Source: Parvibaculum sp963696585
GTDB lineage: Bacteria; Pseudomonadota; Alphaproteobacteria; Parvibaculales; Parvibaculaceae
Assembly: GCA_963696585.1 (NCBI GenBank)
Contig: CAVOKW010000028.1
Coordinates: 82,964-146,963, forward strand
Direction of reading: 5' to 3'
Length of the DNA: 64,000 nucleotides
Every line of letters starts with the position of its first letter. Within the stretch, counting starts at the first letter, position 1. The notes below the pieces were generated by a model that saw only the letters and a list, made by a program, of their open reading frames with translations, made no database searches and was not told where the DNA came from. A program made the position numbers and the translations under genes. This document shows positions 53,169-61,195 of this stretch, one piece after another.

Positions 53169-53490
53169 TACGGGGACGAAGCGCATAGGTTCCGTTTTCA
53201 AAATCGCCAAAAATCTCGTTGACCTGCGGATGACGAATTGGTTCGCCTGAGTCATCCGGCATCAGGTTCTGCTCAGAGACATAGGCAACATATTCGGTGT
53301 CCGTATTTTCGGCGAGAAGATGATAATAGGGCTGATCCTTGATCGGGCGCACTTCGGCAGGAATCGATTGCCACCACTCTTCCGTATTGTTGAATGTGGG
53401 GTCAACATCATAGATGACGCCGCGGAACGAATAGAATCGATGCCGCACGATCTGGCCGATCCTGTATTTCGCTTTCCGATTGATGGTCAT
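53158..53490 (-). CDS. hspQ: Heat shock protein HspQ
   Basis: 110 residues. HspQ (YccV-like) hemimethylated-DNA-binding fold protein, known in E. coli as a specificity-enhancing factor for the Lon protease. Characteristic sequences are YRIGQIVRHRFYSFRGVIYDVDP (family hallmark, residues 9-31) and QPYYHLLAENTDTEYVAYVSEQNL. It is the first gene of a two-gene unit with the acyltransferase. The 215 bases up to the Old Yellow Enzyme start (53706) are a divergent promoter region. Confidence 0.93.
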   Translation of the reverse strand: MTINRKAKYRIGQIVRHRFYSFRGVIYDVDPTFNNTEEWWQSIPAEVRPIKDQPYYHLLAENTDTEYVAYVSEQNLMPDDSGEPIRHPQVNEIFGDFENGTYALRPRNAH

Positions 53491-53705
53491 CCCGCGCCCG
53501 CTTCACTGATCCGATACCTGAATATGACATATAGCAGGCCACAACGACCCGATGAAAGCCCCGTCTGGGTGCACCGCTTGAGGCATCAGTCATCGGGCAG
53601 GCTGCATTCGCGGCTGTTCCCTCGCTGCTCCCTTGCCTTTCGGCACTGAAGACCCAATATGGGCGGTATCGAAACCCACTGTAAAATCAGCATTCAGGAA
53701 ATCAC

Positions 53706-54809
53706 ATGAGCCGATCCGTCGATCCTCTTTTCAAGCCATTTACCTTCAATGGCCTGACACTCCCCAATCGTGTCGTCATGGCGCCCATGACGCGCTCCAA
53801 GTCTCCCGGTGCCGTGCCGGGCGCCGATGTCGCGGCCTATTATCGCCGTCGAGCCGAAAACGAAACCGGCCTCATCATTACGGAAGGTACGACCGTCAAC
53901 ACACCGGTTGCGACCGGTGATCCCAATGTGCCGCAATTCTGGGGCGAAGAGGCGCTCAAGGGCTGGAAGCGTGTCGTTGAAGAAGTGCATGGCGTTGGTG
54001 GCAAGATCATGCCCCAGATCTGGCATGTCGGCATGATGCGTAATCCCGAAAAAACGACAAATACGCATTTGCAAAGTCACGGGCCATCCGGTTTGGTCAA
54101 ACCGGGCTCCAAGAAATCCGATCCCATGACGCCGCAGGAAATCAGGGACACGATCCGCGCTTTTGGCGAAGCCGCGCGCGATGCGCGTGAACTGGGTTTT
54201 GACGGCGTCGAGGTGCATGGCGCACATGGCTACCTCATCGATCAGTTCTTCTGGGCTGGCACCAATGAACGCTCTGACTCTTATGGCGGCGACATGGTGG
54301 CGCGCACGCGCTTTGCCGTCGAGATTATCGAAGAAATCCGCAAGCAGGTCGGCAAGGACTTCCCGCTGATTCTCCGTTTCTCGCAGTGGAAACAACAGGA
54401 TTATACCGCCAAACTCGCGCCGACACCTGACGCCCTGGCGGCCTTTTTGAAGCCGCTCTCGGATGCAGGCGTCGATATGTTTCATTGCTCGCAGCGTCGC
54501 TTCTGGGAGGCGGAGTTTGATGGCTCGCCACTCAACCTGGCGGGCTGGACCAAGAAGCTCACCGGTAAGCCGACCATTACGGTTGGCAGCGTCGGCCTGT
54601 CTGGCGAGTTCATTGGTTCCTACATGGGTGAATCGTCAGAAACCACCGGCATTGATGATCTGCTTGATCGGTTGGAGGCTGAAGAGTTTGATCTCGTCGG
54701 CGTCGGCCGCGCGCTGCTTGTTGATCCGGCCTGGGCGCGCAAGGTGCATCAGGGCAAGTTCAGCGATCTGATGCCGTTCTCGCCCACGGCTCTGGCAACA
54801 CTTTCCTGA
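53706..54809 (+). CDS. Old Yellow Enzyme-type alkene reductase (NemA-like)
   Basis: 367 residues. FMN-dependent TIM-barrel that reduces activated C=C bonds, nitroesters and quinone-like compounds with NAD(P)H. The start LFKPFTFNGLTLPNRVVMAPMTRSKS and the hallmark GFDGVEVHGAHGYLIDQFFW followed by TNERSDSYGG are complete; the substrate-binding His is in HGAHGYL. Separate transcription unit closed by a strong terminator. Substrate unknown. Confidence 0.95.
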   Translation: MSRSVDPLFKPFTFNGLTLPNRVVMAPMTRSKSPGAVPGADVAAYYRRRAENETGLIITEGTTVNTPVATGDPNVPQFWGEEALKGWKRVVEEVHGVGGKIMPQIWHVGMMRNPEKTTNTHLQSHGPSGLVKPGSKKSDPMTPQEIRDTIRAFGEAARDARELGFDGVEVHGAHGYLIDQFFWAGTNERSDSYGGDMVARTRFAVEIIEEIRKQVGKDFPLILRFSQWKQQDYTAKLAPTPDALAAFLKPLSDAGVDMFHCSQRRFWEAEFDGSPLNLAGWTKKLTGKPTITVGSVGLSGEFIGSYMGESSETTGIDDLLDRLEAEEFDLVGVGRALLVDPAWARKVHQGKFSDLMPFSPTALATLS

Positions 54810-54831
54810 CCGCGAGACATTCCGGAACGAC

Positions 54832-54862
54832 AAAGCCCTCTCCGGATGGAGAGGGCTTTTTT
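54832..54862. terminator. Strong bidirectional terminator
   Basis: A perfect 12-bp stem AAAGCCCTCTCC (54832-54843) with GGAGAGGGCTTT (54848-54859), loop GGAT, and flanking A and T runs. It serves the Old Yellow Enzyme gene and the convergent CoA ester lyase gene. Confidence 0.92.
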
Positions 54863-54894
54863 CCTGGCCGTTTATCGTTGACGGTTCGCGAGTT

Positions 54895-55938
54895 TTACAG
54901 GCCGTAAGCGGCAGCGAGTTCCGGATCACGCGCCGCCACTTTTCGGGCGAGATCGAAAATCACCCTGGCCTGTTTCCATGTTGCATCATCCTGCATCTTG
55001 CCGTCGATCATGGCGACGCCTGTGCCATCCGGCATGGCATCAAGGATCTTCTTGGCGAAAATGACTTCGCTCGGTTCCGGGCTGAAGACGCGTTTGGCAA
55101 TGGCGATCTGGTTTGGATGCAGCGACCAGGCGCCAACACATCCCATGAGATAGGCATTGCGGAATTGCTGCTCGCAGGCATCGCCATCTGCGATGTCGCC
55201 AAAGGGGCCATAGAAGGGGCGAATGTCATTGGCAACACAGGCATCGACCATCTTGGCAAACGTATAGTGCCAGAGATCCTGCTGGGCGGAGGCGCGCGGG
55301 CTGCCATCTTCATGTGGATCTTCAAGCACACGATAGAAGGGATGCCCCCCGCCAACGCGGGTGGTCTTCATGCGGCGCGAGGCCGCAAGATCGGCAGGCC
55401 CCAGACTCATGCCATGCATACGCGGACTGGCACTGGCAATCGCCTCAACATTTTTCACGCCTTGCGCGGTTTCGAGAATGGCGTGGATGAGGATCGGCTT
55501 GCGGATCGAATGTTTTGATTCAAGCTGGGCGAGAAGCTGATCGAGATAATGAATGTCCCAGGCGCCCTCAACCTTGGGCAGCATGATGACATCGACCTTG
55601 TTGCCGACCTCGGCAACAATTTCCATCACGTCATCAAGCATCCACGGGCTGTTGAGCGGATTGATGCGCGTCCAAAGTCCGGTCGTACCGAAGTCATGCG
55701 CCTTGGCGGTTTCAATGAAACCCGCGCGCGCGGCTTCTTTCGCATCAGCCGGAATGGCGTCTTCAAGATTGCCGAGCAGCACATCCACTTTGGGGATCAT
55801 CTCGCCAATGCGGGCGCGGACCTTTTCGTTATGGCCGGGAAAGAAATGGATCATGCGCTCGAGCGCCACCGGCAGCTCGCGATAGGGCTCGGGCGCGCCG
55901 ATGGAAAGCGGTTTGTAGAAATTGGTGGGAAGTTTCAT
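54895..55938 (-). CDS. HpcH/HpaI-fold CoA ester lyase (malyl-CoA lyase-like)
   Basis: 347 residues. CitE/Mcl-family TIM barrel that cleaves or makes malyl-CoA- or methylmalyl-CoA-type esters. Visible are HFFPGHNEKV, LLGNLEDAIPADAKEAAR, MLPKVEGAWDI, ILETAQGVKNVE and GMSLGPADLAASRRMKT; the metal-binding Glu and Asp are intact. The exact substrate (malyl-CoA, beta-methylmalyl-CoA or related) cannot be read from the sequence. MKLPTNFYKP at 55938 is taken as start; ATG 55953 adds five residues. Confidence 0.88.
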   Translation of the reverse strand: MKLPTNFYKPLSIGAPEPYRELPVALERMIHFFPGHNEKVRARIGEMIPKVDVLLGNLEDAIPADAKEAARAGFIETAKAHDFGTTGLWTRINPLNSPWMLDDVMEIVAEVGNKVDVIMLPKVEGAWDIHYLDQLLAQLESKHSIRKPILIHAILETAQGVKNVEAIASASPRMHGMSLGPADLAASRRMKTTRVGGGHPFYRVLEDPHEDGSPRASAQQDLWHYTFAKMVDACVANDIRPFYGPFGDIADGDACEQQFRNAYLMGCVGAWSLHPNQIAIAKRVFSPEPSEVIFAKKILDAMPDGTGVAMIDGKMQDDATWKQARVIFDLARKVAARDPELAAAYGL

Positions 55939-56015
55939 CGCTGATCCGATCATGGAAGATTTTCGGTATTGTCAGTTTAGCCAGTGGCGGGTCGGGAATC
56001 CATGCGCGATCACGT

Positions 56016-57296
56016 TCAAGCCTGAGCGTCCTTGTGCTGCTGATCGAGCAGGGCATGGGGCGAACCTGCGGCAAAGAGGGTACCCAGACCAATGACCGAG
56101 GCCACGGCGATGGCGAGATAGGCCAATTCATAGCCGCCGCCATATTGGTAGAGAAAGCCGAGCAGGGCGGGGCCTGTGGCATTGGCGCAGGTCACGATCA
56201 TCTGGGCGAACGAGAGGATGCGGGCATAGGCCTTGAGGCCAAAGGCTTCGGCCACGATGAGGGGCTGCATCATCTGGATATTGCCGACCGTCGCACCGAA
56301 CATGGCAGAGACAACGAACAGCGCGACGCGACCTTCGGCAAAGGCAAAGCAGAATAAGGCAAGGCCCTGAAGCACAAGGACGCCAATCAGATAGTTTTTC
56401 GATGGAATGCGCGACAGGACGGAACCGCCAAAGAGGCGTCCGACGATGCTGGAGGCAGCCATGATGGAAATGGCGAGCGCGGCCGTGTGATCGTCGCCCG
56501 TGCGGGTTGCGACGAGCCGGAATTGATGGGCGAGGCTGCCGACCTGCGCCATCATCGAGAAGACATAGGCCGTCGTGAACAAGATGAAGAAGCGGCTGCG
56601 AATGGCGTCAGCAAATGCAATGCCGTCAGGCGGCATCACCGATCCATCAGCGGCAAGTCGCGGCGCATCGCCATCAGGCGCAAGCCCCATGGCGGCAGGG
56701 CTTGGCCGCAAGAGGAGCCATGCAATGGGGATCGTGCCCAGGACAAGGACCAAGGCGAGCCACCAGGCTGCTGGTTCCAGGCCCAGACCTTCGATCATAT
56801 AGACCGAGATCGGCGTGAAAATGATGCCGCCGAGCGAGAGGCCGGTCGATGAATAGGCGATGGCACGGGAGCGCTGTCGGCTGAACCAGCGCGCGACCAG
56901 CGTGGTGCCGGGAACAACGGCGACGGCAGCATTGCCGATACCAAAGAGGATATAGAAGGCATAGAGCTGCCACATGTCATGGACATAGCCCGCCGTGGCG
57001 AGCGCTGTAGCCGAGAGCAGGGCACCCGCCGTGATGATATAGCGCGGGTCATAACGATCAAGCAGCCAGCCAACACCCAGACCCGCCATGCCGCCCGCCA
57101 GAAAGAAGCAGGCCGTTGCGTTGGAGGCTGCGCTGACGGAAAAGCCGTTATGGCTGACGAAGGCCTTGAGGAAGATCGACAGGTTGTAAAAGATCAGACC
57201 GCAGGAAACGGTCTGTATGACGAATACCCCTGCGACGATGTACCAGCCGTAAAACAGCTTGCCGCCGGGGGCTTTCAGTGACCCGTCATAGGGCAT
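56016..57296 (-). CDS. MFS transporter, oxalate/formate antiporter-like
   Basis: 426 residues with 12 hydrophobic helices. The N-terminal helix (FYGWYIVAGVFVIQTVSCGLIFYNLSIF) and the short signature after helix 2 (GWLLDRYDPR) are those of OFA/monocarboxylate-type major-facilitator carriers. Such proteins exchange or import small organic acids. It lies 62 bases upstream of the CoA ester lyase gene on the same strand, so the pair may import and cleave an organic acid or its CoA ester, which is inference. Confidence 0.88.
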   Translation of the reverse strand: MPYDGSLKAPGGKLFYGWYIVAGVFVIQTVSCGLIFYNLSIFLKAFVSHNGFSVSAASNATACFFLAGGMAGLGVGWLLDRYDPRYIITAGALLSATALATAGYVHDMWQLYAFYILFGIGNAAVAVVPGTTLVARWFSRQRSRAIAYSSTGLSLGGIIFTPISVYMIEGLGLEPAAWWLALVLVLGTIPIAWLLLRPSPAAMGLAPDGDAPRLAADGSVMPPDGIAFADAIRSRFFILFTTAYVFSMMAQVGSLAHQFRLVATRTGDDHTAALAISIMAASSIVGRLFGGSVLSRIPSKNYLIGVLVLQGLALFCFAFAEGRVALFVVSAMFGATVGNIQMMQPLIVAEAFGLKAYARILSFAQMIVTCANATGPALLGFLYQYGGGYELAYLAIAVASVIGLGTLFAAGSPHALLDQQHKDAQA

Positions 57297-57451
57297 TTGG
57301 TCAACTCCGCACAGGGCGGGTGAAGCCCGCGCTGATCGCGCTTACATAGACGCAGAAGCGCCATTTCCCAAACCAAAATTGACACGCCCGTCATATTTAT
57401 AAATCACAGGTGCGACATGTGGTTCCTTGACTTTATATGAGCATCTCCTAA

Positions 57452-57631
57452 TTTAAATGCTCATTGAGTCCCTTGCCAAATCCATGCGGATTTATCCTGA
57501 TCGACAAGCGTCAGGCCAAGATCGCCTTCGAAAAATACTTCCTGCACAAGGTGCGCAGCGGTGCCGGCGAGCCGGGCTATGAACGCGTGGTCATGAAAAT
57601 GCTGGGCATCAATCGCCTCAAATCCGACTGA
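57452..57631 (+). pseudogene. Unrecognised orphan C-terminal-like open frame
   Basis: Open from base 57452 after a stop, with no ATG before residue ~40 and only TTG starts at 57464 and 57473. The translation (CGFILIDKRQAKIAFEKYFL, then GEPGYERVVMKMLGINRL) looks like the ordered C-terminal tail of a larger enzyme, with natural codon use, so it may be the surviving 3' end of a deleted gene. The parent protein is not recognised. The rest of the 448-base gap 57297-57744 shows an AT-rich stretch (57390-57460) and no other gene. Confidence 0.35.
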
Positions 57632-57744
57632 TGCCGTTGAACAGCTCCCTCGCCCGATAAAGCTGGCATTGCCGTTGCCTGTCGGCACGGCTAGGCTGGC
57701 TGCAAATCAGTGACCATGGCAAGCATGGCGTCAGGGAGAGTGAG

Positions 57745-58362
57745 ATGAAGTTTTACAATTCGATTGGCCCCAATCCGCGCGTCGTCAAGATGTTCATGGC
57801 AGAGAAAGGCATCTCCATGCCCTTCGTGGAAGTGGACTTGATGAAGGGCGACAATCGACGTGAGCCCTATATCAGCAAGAATGCTGCCGGTCAGATGCCC
57901 TGTCTGGAGCTGGATGACGGCTCCACCATCTCTGAGATCACGGCAATCTGCGAATATCTCGACGAAAAATTTCCGGCGAACTCGCTCATCGGCAAAACGG
58001 CTGAAGAGCGGGCTGAAACGCGCATGTGGACGCGTCGCGTTGATCTCAACATTTGCGAGCCGCTGGCTTATGGCTTCCGCTATGCGGAAGGCTTGGCGCT
58101 GTTCAAGGATCGCTTTCGTTGCCTGCCTGAAGCGGCTGACGGGTTCAAGGCGCTGGCACAAGACAATATCGCCTGGCTCGACAAGCAACTGGCGGGGCGC
58201 ACCTTTCTTGCTGGTGAGCGCCTGACGCTGGCCGATATTCTGCTCTTCTGTTTTCTTGATTTCGGCGCTGCTGTGGGACAACCCCTCAAGCCTGAAAACG
58301 GCAATATTGCAGCATGGTTTGAACGCATGAAAGCACGACCGAGTGCCGCCGCGTCCGCTTGA
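57745..58362 (+). CDS. Glutathione S-transferase family protein
   Basis: 205 residues. N-terminal thioredoxin-like domain (KFYNSIGPNPRVVKMFMAEKG, the glutathione-binding GQMPCLELDDGSTISEITAICEYL at about 50-73) and an all-helical C-domain with LAGRTFLAGERLTLADILLFC. The catalytic Ser/Tyr is not obvious, with Ser6 or Asn in the expected turn. AGGGAGAGTGAG precedes the ATG. A thioesterase-like gene begins 23 bases after its stop. Confidence 0.9.
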   Translation: MKFYNSIGPNPRVVKMFMAEKGISMPFVEVDLMKGDNRREPYISKNAAGQMPCLELDDGSTISEITAICEYLDEKFPANSLIGKTAEERAETRMWTRRVDLNICEPLAYGFRYAEGLALFKDRFRCLPEAADGFKALAQDNIAWLDKQLAGRTFLAGERLTLADILLFCFLDFGAAVGQPLKPENGNIAAWFERMKARPSAAASA

Positions 58363-58377
58363 GACCACGCCAACAAC

Positions 58378-58394
58378 GTGAGTGAGTGAGTGAG
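58378..58394 (+). repeat. GTGA tetranucleotide tandem repeat at a gene start
   Basis: Four consecutive GTGA units plus one G, immediately in front of and overlapping the start of the thioesterase gene. The GTG start at 58386 lies inside the run. A four-base unit changes the frame when its copy number changes, so slippage would alter which start is used. Confidence 0.7.
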
Positions 58395-58820
58395 CGCGTG
58401 AGTGATCTCAAGTCCCAAGGCATGGATGCGCTCTCTCTGGAAGAAGAGTCGCCCGCCGCATTGACACTCGGCAAGAAGGTTCTCGATCTTGATCGCGAGC
58501 GCGGCTATATCCGTGCGTCCTATCATGCGGGCGAGAACTTCATCAATCGTGGCGGGCGGATTTATGGTGGTTTTCTCGCCGCCATGCTGGATGGCCTTTG
58601 CGGTCATGCGACACGGCTTACGCATCGCGAACCCGGCATTCCGCAAGTGACGCTCGAACTCAAGACGAGCTTTGTGGGGCGGGCGGATGTTGGCACATTG
58701 ATCGGCGAGGGGTGGGTGCGCCATCGTGGGCGTTCCATCGTCTTTGCCGAGGCCGAGCTCCGCAATGAAGCGGGCGATCTTGTTGCCAAGGCCAGCGCCA
58801 CCTTCAAGATCGGAAAATAA
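58386..58820 (+). CDS. PaaI-family hotdog thioesterase
   Basis: Up to 144 residues. Hotdog-fold acyl-CoA thioesterase of the PaaI type: GGRIYGGFLAAMLDGLCGHAT (near 57-77) with the catalytic Asp, then TLELKTSFVGRADVGTLIGEG and the terminal AKASATFKI. It hydrolyses acyl-CoA to acid and CoA; the substrate is unknown. Starts are uncertain: GTG 58386, GTG 58398 or ATG 58422 (AAGG just upstream). Follows the GST gene on the same strand. Confidence 0.88.
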   Translation: MSERVSDLKSQGMDALSLEEESPAALTLGKKVLDLDRERGYIRASYHAGENFINRGGRIYGGFLAAMLDGLCGHATRLTHREPGIPQVTLELKTSFVGRADVGTLIGEGWVRHRGRSIVFAEAELRNEAGDLVAKASATFKIGK

Positions 58821-58945
58821 GACACCCCTGTTTGAGATGTTTCGGCAACCGGGCCGCCTCGCAAAGGTTACGCAAAAAACTCGTTTTGCTGCCAGCTTAT
58901 GTTTAGTCTATTTACGAACTGATTGCCCGGGGCTGCTGGAAACAT

Positions 58946-60970
58946 ATGGCATCGCGTTTCATCATCAATCGAATAATCGGAAATGCGCTGCCCCCGCGCC
59001 ATGGTCCGGCTGACAGCATAAACCATCTGCAACATATTCTGGAAGTTGAGCCGGAGTTTGCCGATTGCGAGAAACGATGGGTGCTCAATCGCTTTGTCGA
59101 TCAGGACATAGAGGCGCGCTGCATCGAACTGATCAAGGCCAAAGGCGACATCTATCACGTCATTCCGTTTGACCGGGAAGCCTATAAAACCTGCTTTCTC
59201 GATGGGAGCGGCATGCCGCACAAGTTCAATCCGATGTTGTCTGACATCCCGAACGACTCGATCATATTGTCATACGCGCTTGAATGGGTGACGCGTCATA
59301 AGTCGCAACTGCTCATTCATATCAATCATGCGCGCAATGTGGCCATCGAGCTTGGCCGTCGTGACGCCGAATGGACCTTGCCGCTTGATGGGTCGTGTTA
59401 TTTTACATCTGAGAATTGGGACCAGTTTGTAACGGCCATCGATTCTGCATCCGATGCACTTTACGCCATTCTGCCACTGAGGCGCCTGTCAAAAGACGAA
59501 AGACCTCAACTGCAATATGGCGAAAATCATGAGCCGCAGATCGTTTTTCATCGCGATGCCCCGGACCGGTTTGACGAACGGCTCCGATATGGCAATCGCA
59601 ACAAGGCCGAGTTGCTGGTGCGTCTTGGCGTGCCGGGTGATTGGCAGAAATGGAAGGGGGCGAGCTGGGATAGAGTCAGACCGCTTACGCCGCTAGCGCC
59701 CAATCGATTTGTTACCTGTTCAATGGTGTTTCGGGCAGCACCAGGATCGAAATCGCATATCGAAATCAGCAATCAAAACAGGTTTATTTCGCGTTTCATG
59801 GGGGTGCGTGCTTTAAGCATGCGTGTAAATGCTGCGCTTCTGGCAGAAAAGATGAAGCAGACCGGGATTGGCTGGGCGCAACCCATCAACCCACCGGTCT
59901 TGCCGAAGTCCGTTCTTGAACAGGCCGAGATCGTCAGTCAGTTGCCTATTCCACTCATCACCGACAAGTCTGTCGTGCCACCAGGCGGCAGTAAGAATGA
60001 TTACATCAGCGTGCCGCGCTACATGCATCTGGCGAATGGCAAAATGTACTGGCGCGACGGCATCGCGAACGAGGATGCCATCATCGGCGCTCCCGGACCC
60101 CGCAAGTATGATCGAAGCGCACTTCATGACTGCCTGAATTATGTGAGCACACTGACGGTTTCGGGCTGTGTTGGATCAAACCGCGCTCATCTTGAACGCG
60201 CCGTACAAATTCTTGAATGCTGGTTTATTTCCCCTGAAACCGCCATGACGCCTGATGCGCGCTATGCCCAAATGCGGCCGGACACGCCTGAACAAGCCAA
60301 TCCGTCTGGCGTGATTGATTTTCGCGATCTCTGGATTCTGCCACGACTTGCGCAGTTGTTATTGGCACAGGGTGCGCTCTCTCAGCCTCAATATGCCGGT
60401 CTTCGGAAATGGGCGTGGGATTTTGTGAAACATCAGGAGCCATCAACTGACGCCACTTCGCGCCCCCTGGTGCTCAACAATATTGCGACATGGTCAAACC
60501 TGCTGACGATCTCGCTTGGCCTGTTTGCCGGCATGAGTGTGATTTCAAATATCAAGCTGTGTAAGTTGAGTCTGCGCATAGCGGTGCAATGCGGTCCGGG
60601 CGGTGTCCAGTCGCTGGAGATGTCACGCAGCAGGCCACTGCATTATTCGCTCTTCAATGCGACGGCATGGACCCTGCTGGCGGGCCTGTCGCGCAAGCTC
60701 GGTCATGACCTGTGGCTTTATCGTGGCGATGAAGGCCAATCGATCGGTGCCATGCTGCGCTTTATCGCGCGCAACATGGACAGCTTTCCCGAATTTGCCA
60801 ATAACGAAGCATATTTTTCAAACTGGTTTGGAGCCCTCGCCATGCAGGTGCCGTCGGATGCCGCTGATTTTGGTCAATGGGCGGCGATACGCGGCGCGGC
60901 GGGACTGGACTTCAATGACCCGAATACCGGCCTTCCGCCGCAATGGGGCTATTTGATTGGAGCGGCGTGA
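58946..60970 (+). CDS. Large protein: glycosyltransferase-like N-half and alginate-lyase-like C-half
   Basis: 674 residues, no signal peptide seen. Residues ~30-230 contain EFADCEKRWVLNRFVD, LIHINHARNVAIELGRR and EWTLPLDGSCYFTSENW, a pattern I associate with bacterial glycosyltransferase-like proteins (DG near the possible metal site). Residues ~390-640 follow the alginate lyase (PL5-type) domain: ILECWFISPETAMTPDARYAQ, LNNIATWSNLLTISLGLFAG, QSLEMSRSRPLHYSLFNATAW. The catalytic NNH of PL5 reads Asn511-Asn512-Ile513, so lyase activity is doubtful. Both assignments are by eye. The neighbouring sulfatase supports a polysaccharide role. Confidence 0.6.
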   Translation: MASRFIINRIIGNALPPRHGPADSINHLQHILEVEPEFADCEKRWVLNRFVDQDIEARCIELIKAKGDIYHVIPFDREAYKTCFLDGSGMPHKFNPMLSDIPNDSIILSYALEWVTRHKSQLLIHINHARNVAIELGRRDAEWTLPLDGSCYFTSENWDQFVTAIDSASDALYAILPLRRLSKDERPQLQYGENHEPQIVFHRDAPDRFDERLRYGNRNKAELLVRLGVPGDWQKWKGASWDRVRPLTPLAPNRFVTCSMVFRAAPGSKSHIEISNQNRFISRFMGVRALSMRVNAALLAEKMKQTGIGWAQPINPPVLPKSVLEQAEIVSQLPIPLITDKSVVPPGGSKNDYISVPRYMHLANGKMYWRDGIANEDAIIGAPGPRKYDRSALHDCLNYVSTLTVSGCVGSNRAHLERAVQILECWFISPETAMTPDARYAQMRPDTPEQANPSGVIDFRDLWILPRLAQLLLAQGALSQPQYAGLRKWAWDFVKHQEPSTDATSRPLVLNNIATWSNLLTISLGLFAGMSVISNIKLCKLSLRIAVQCGPGGVQSLEMSRSRPLHYSLFNATAWTLLAGLSRKLGHDLWLYRGDEGQSIGAMLRFIARNMDSFPEFANNEAYFSNWFGALAMQVPSDAADFGQWAAIRGAAGLDFNDPNTGLPPQWGYLIGAA

Positions 60971-61195
60971 TTTACAGGCATGACAAGGGAGCTATCCAGC
61001 CGTCATTGTGAGGTGCGGCGCTATTCACGCCCATTGATTATGCAGCGCGTCCAGACGGCGCGCGACAAGACACATCGCAAGAGCTTGAAAAACATGGGAT
61101 TAATTTTGAGTCAGACTCTTATTTCGCTTTTTATTCGCATTTGAGGGCATCACAATTCCCGAAAACGAGGAACCTTGTGTCCGGGAGGGAGCCCC

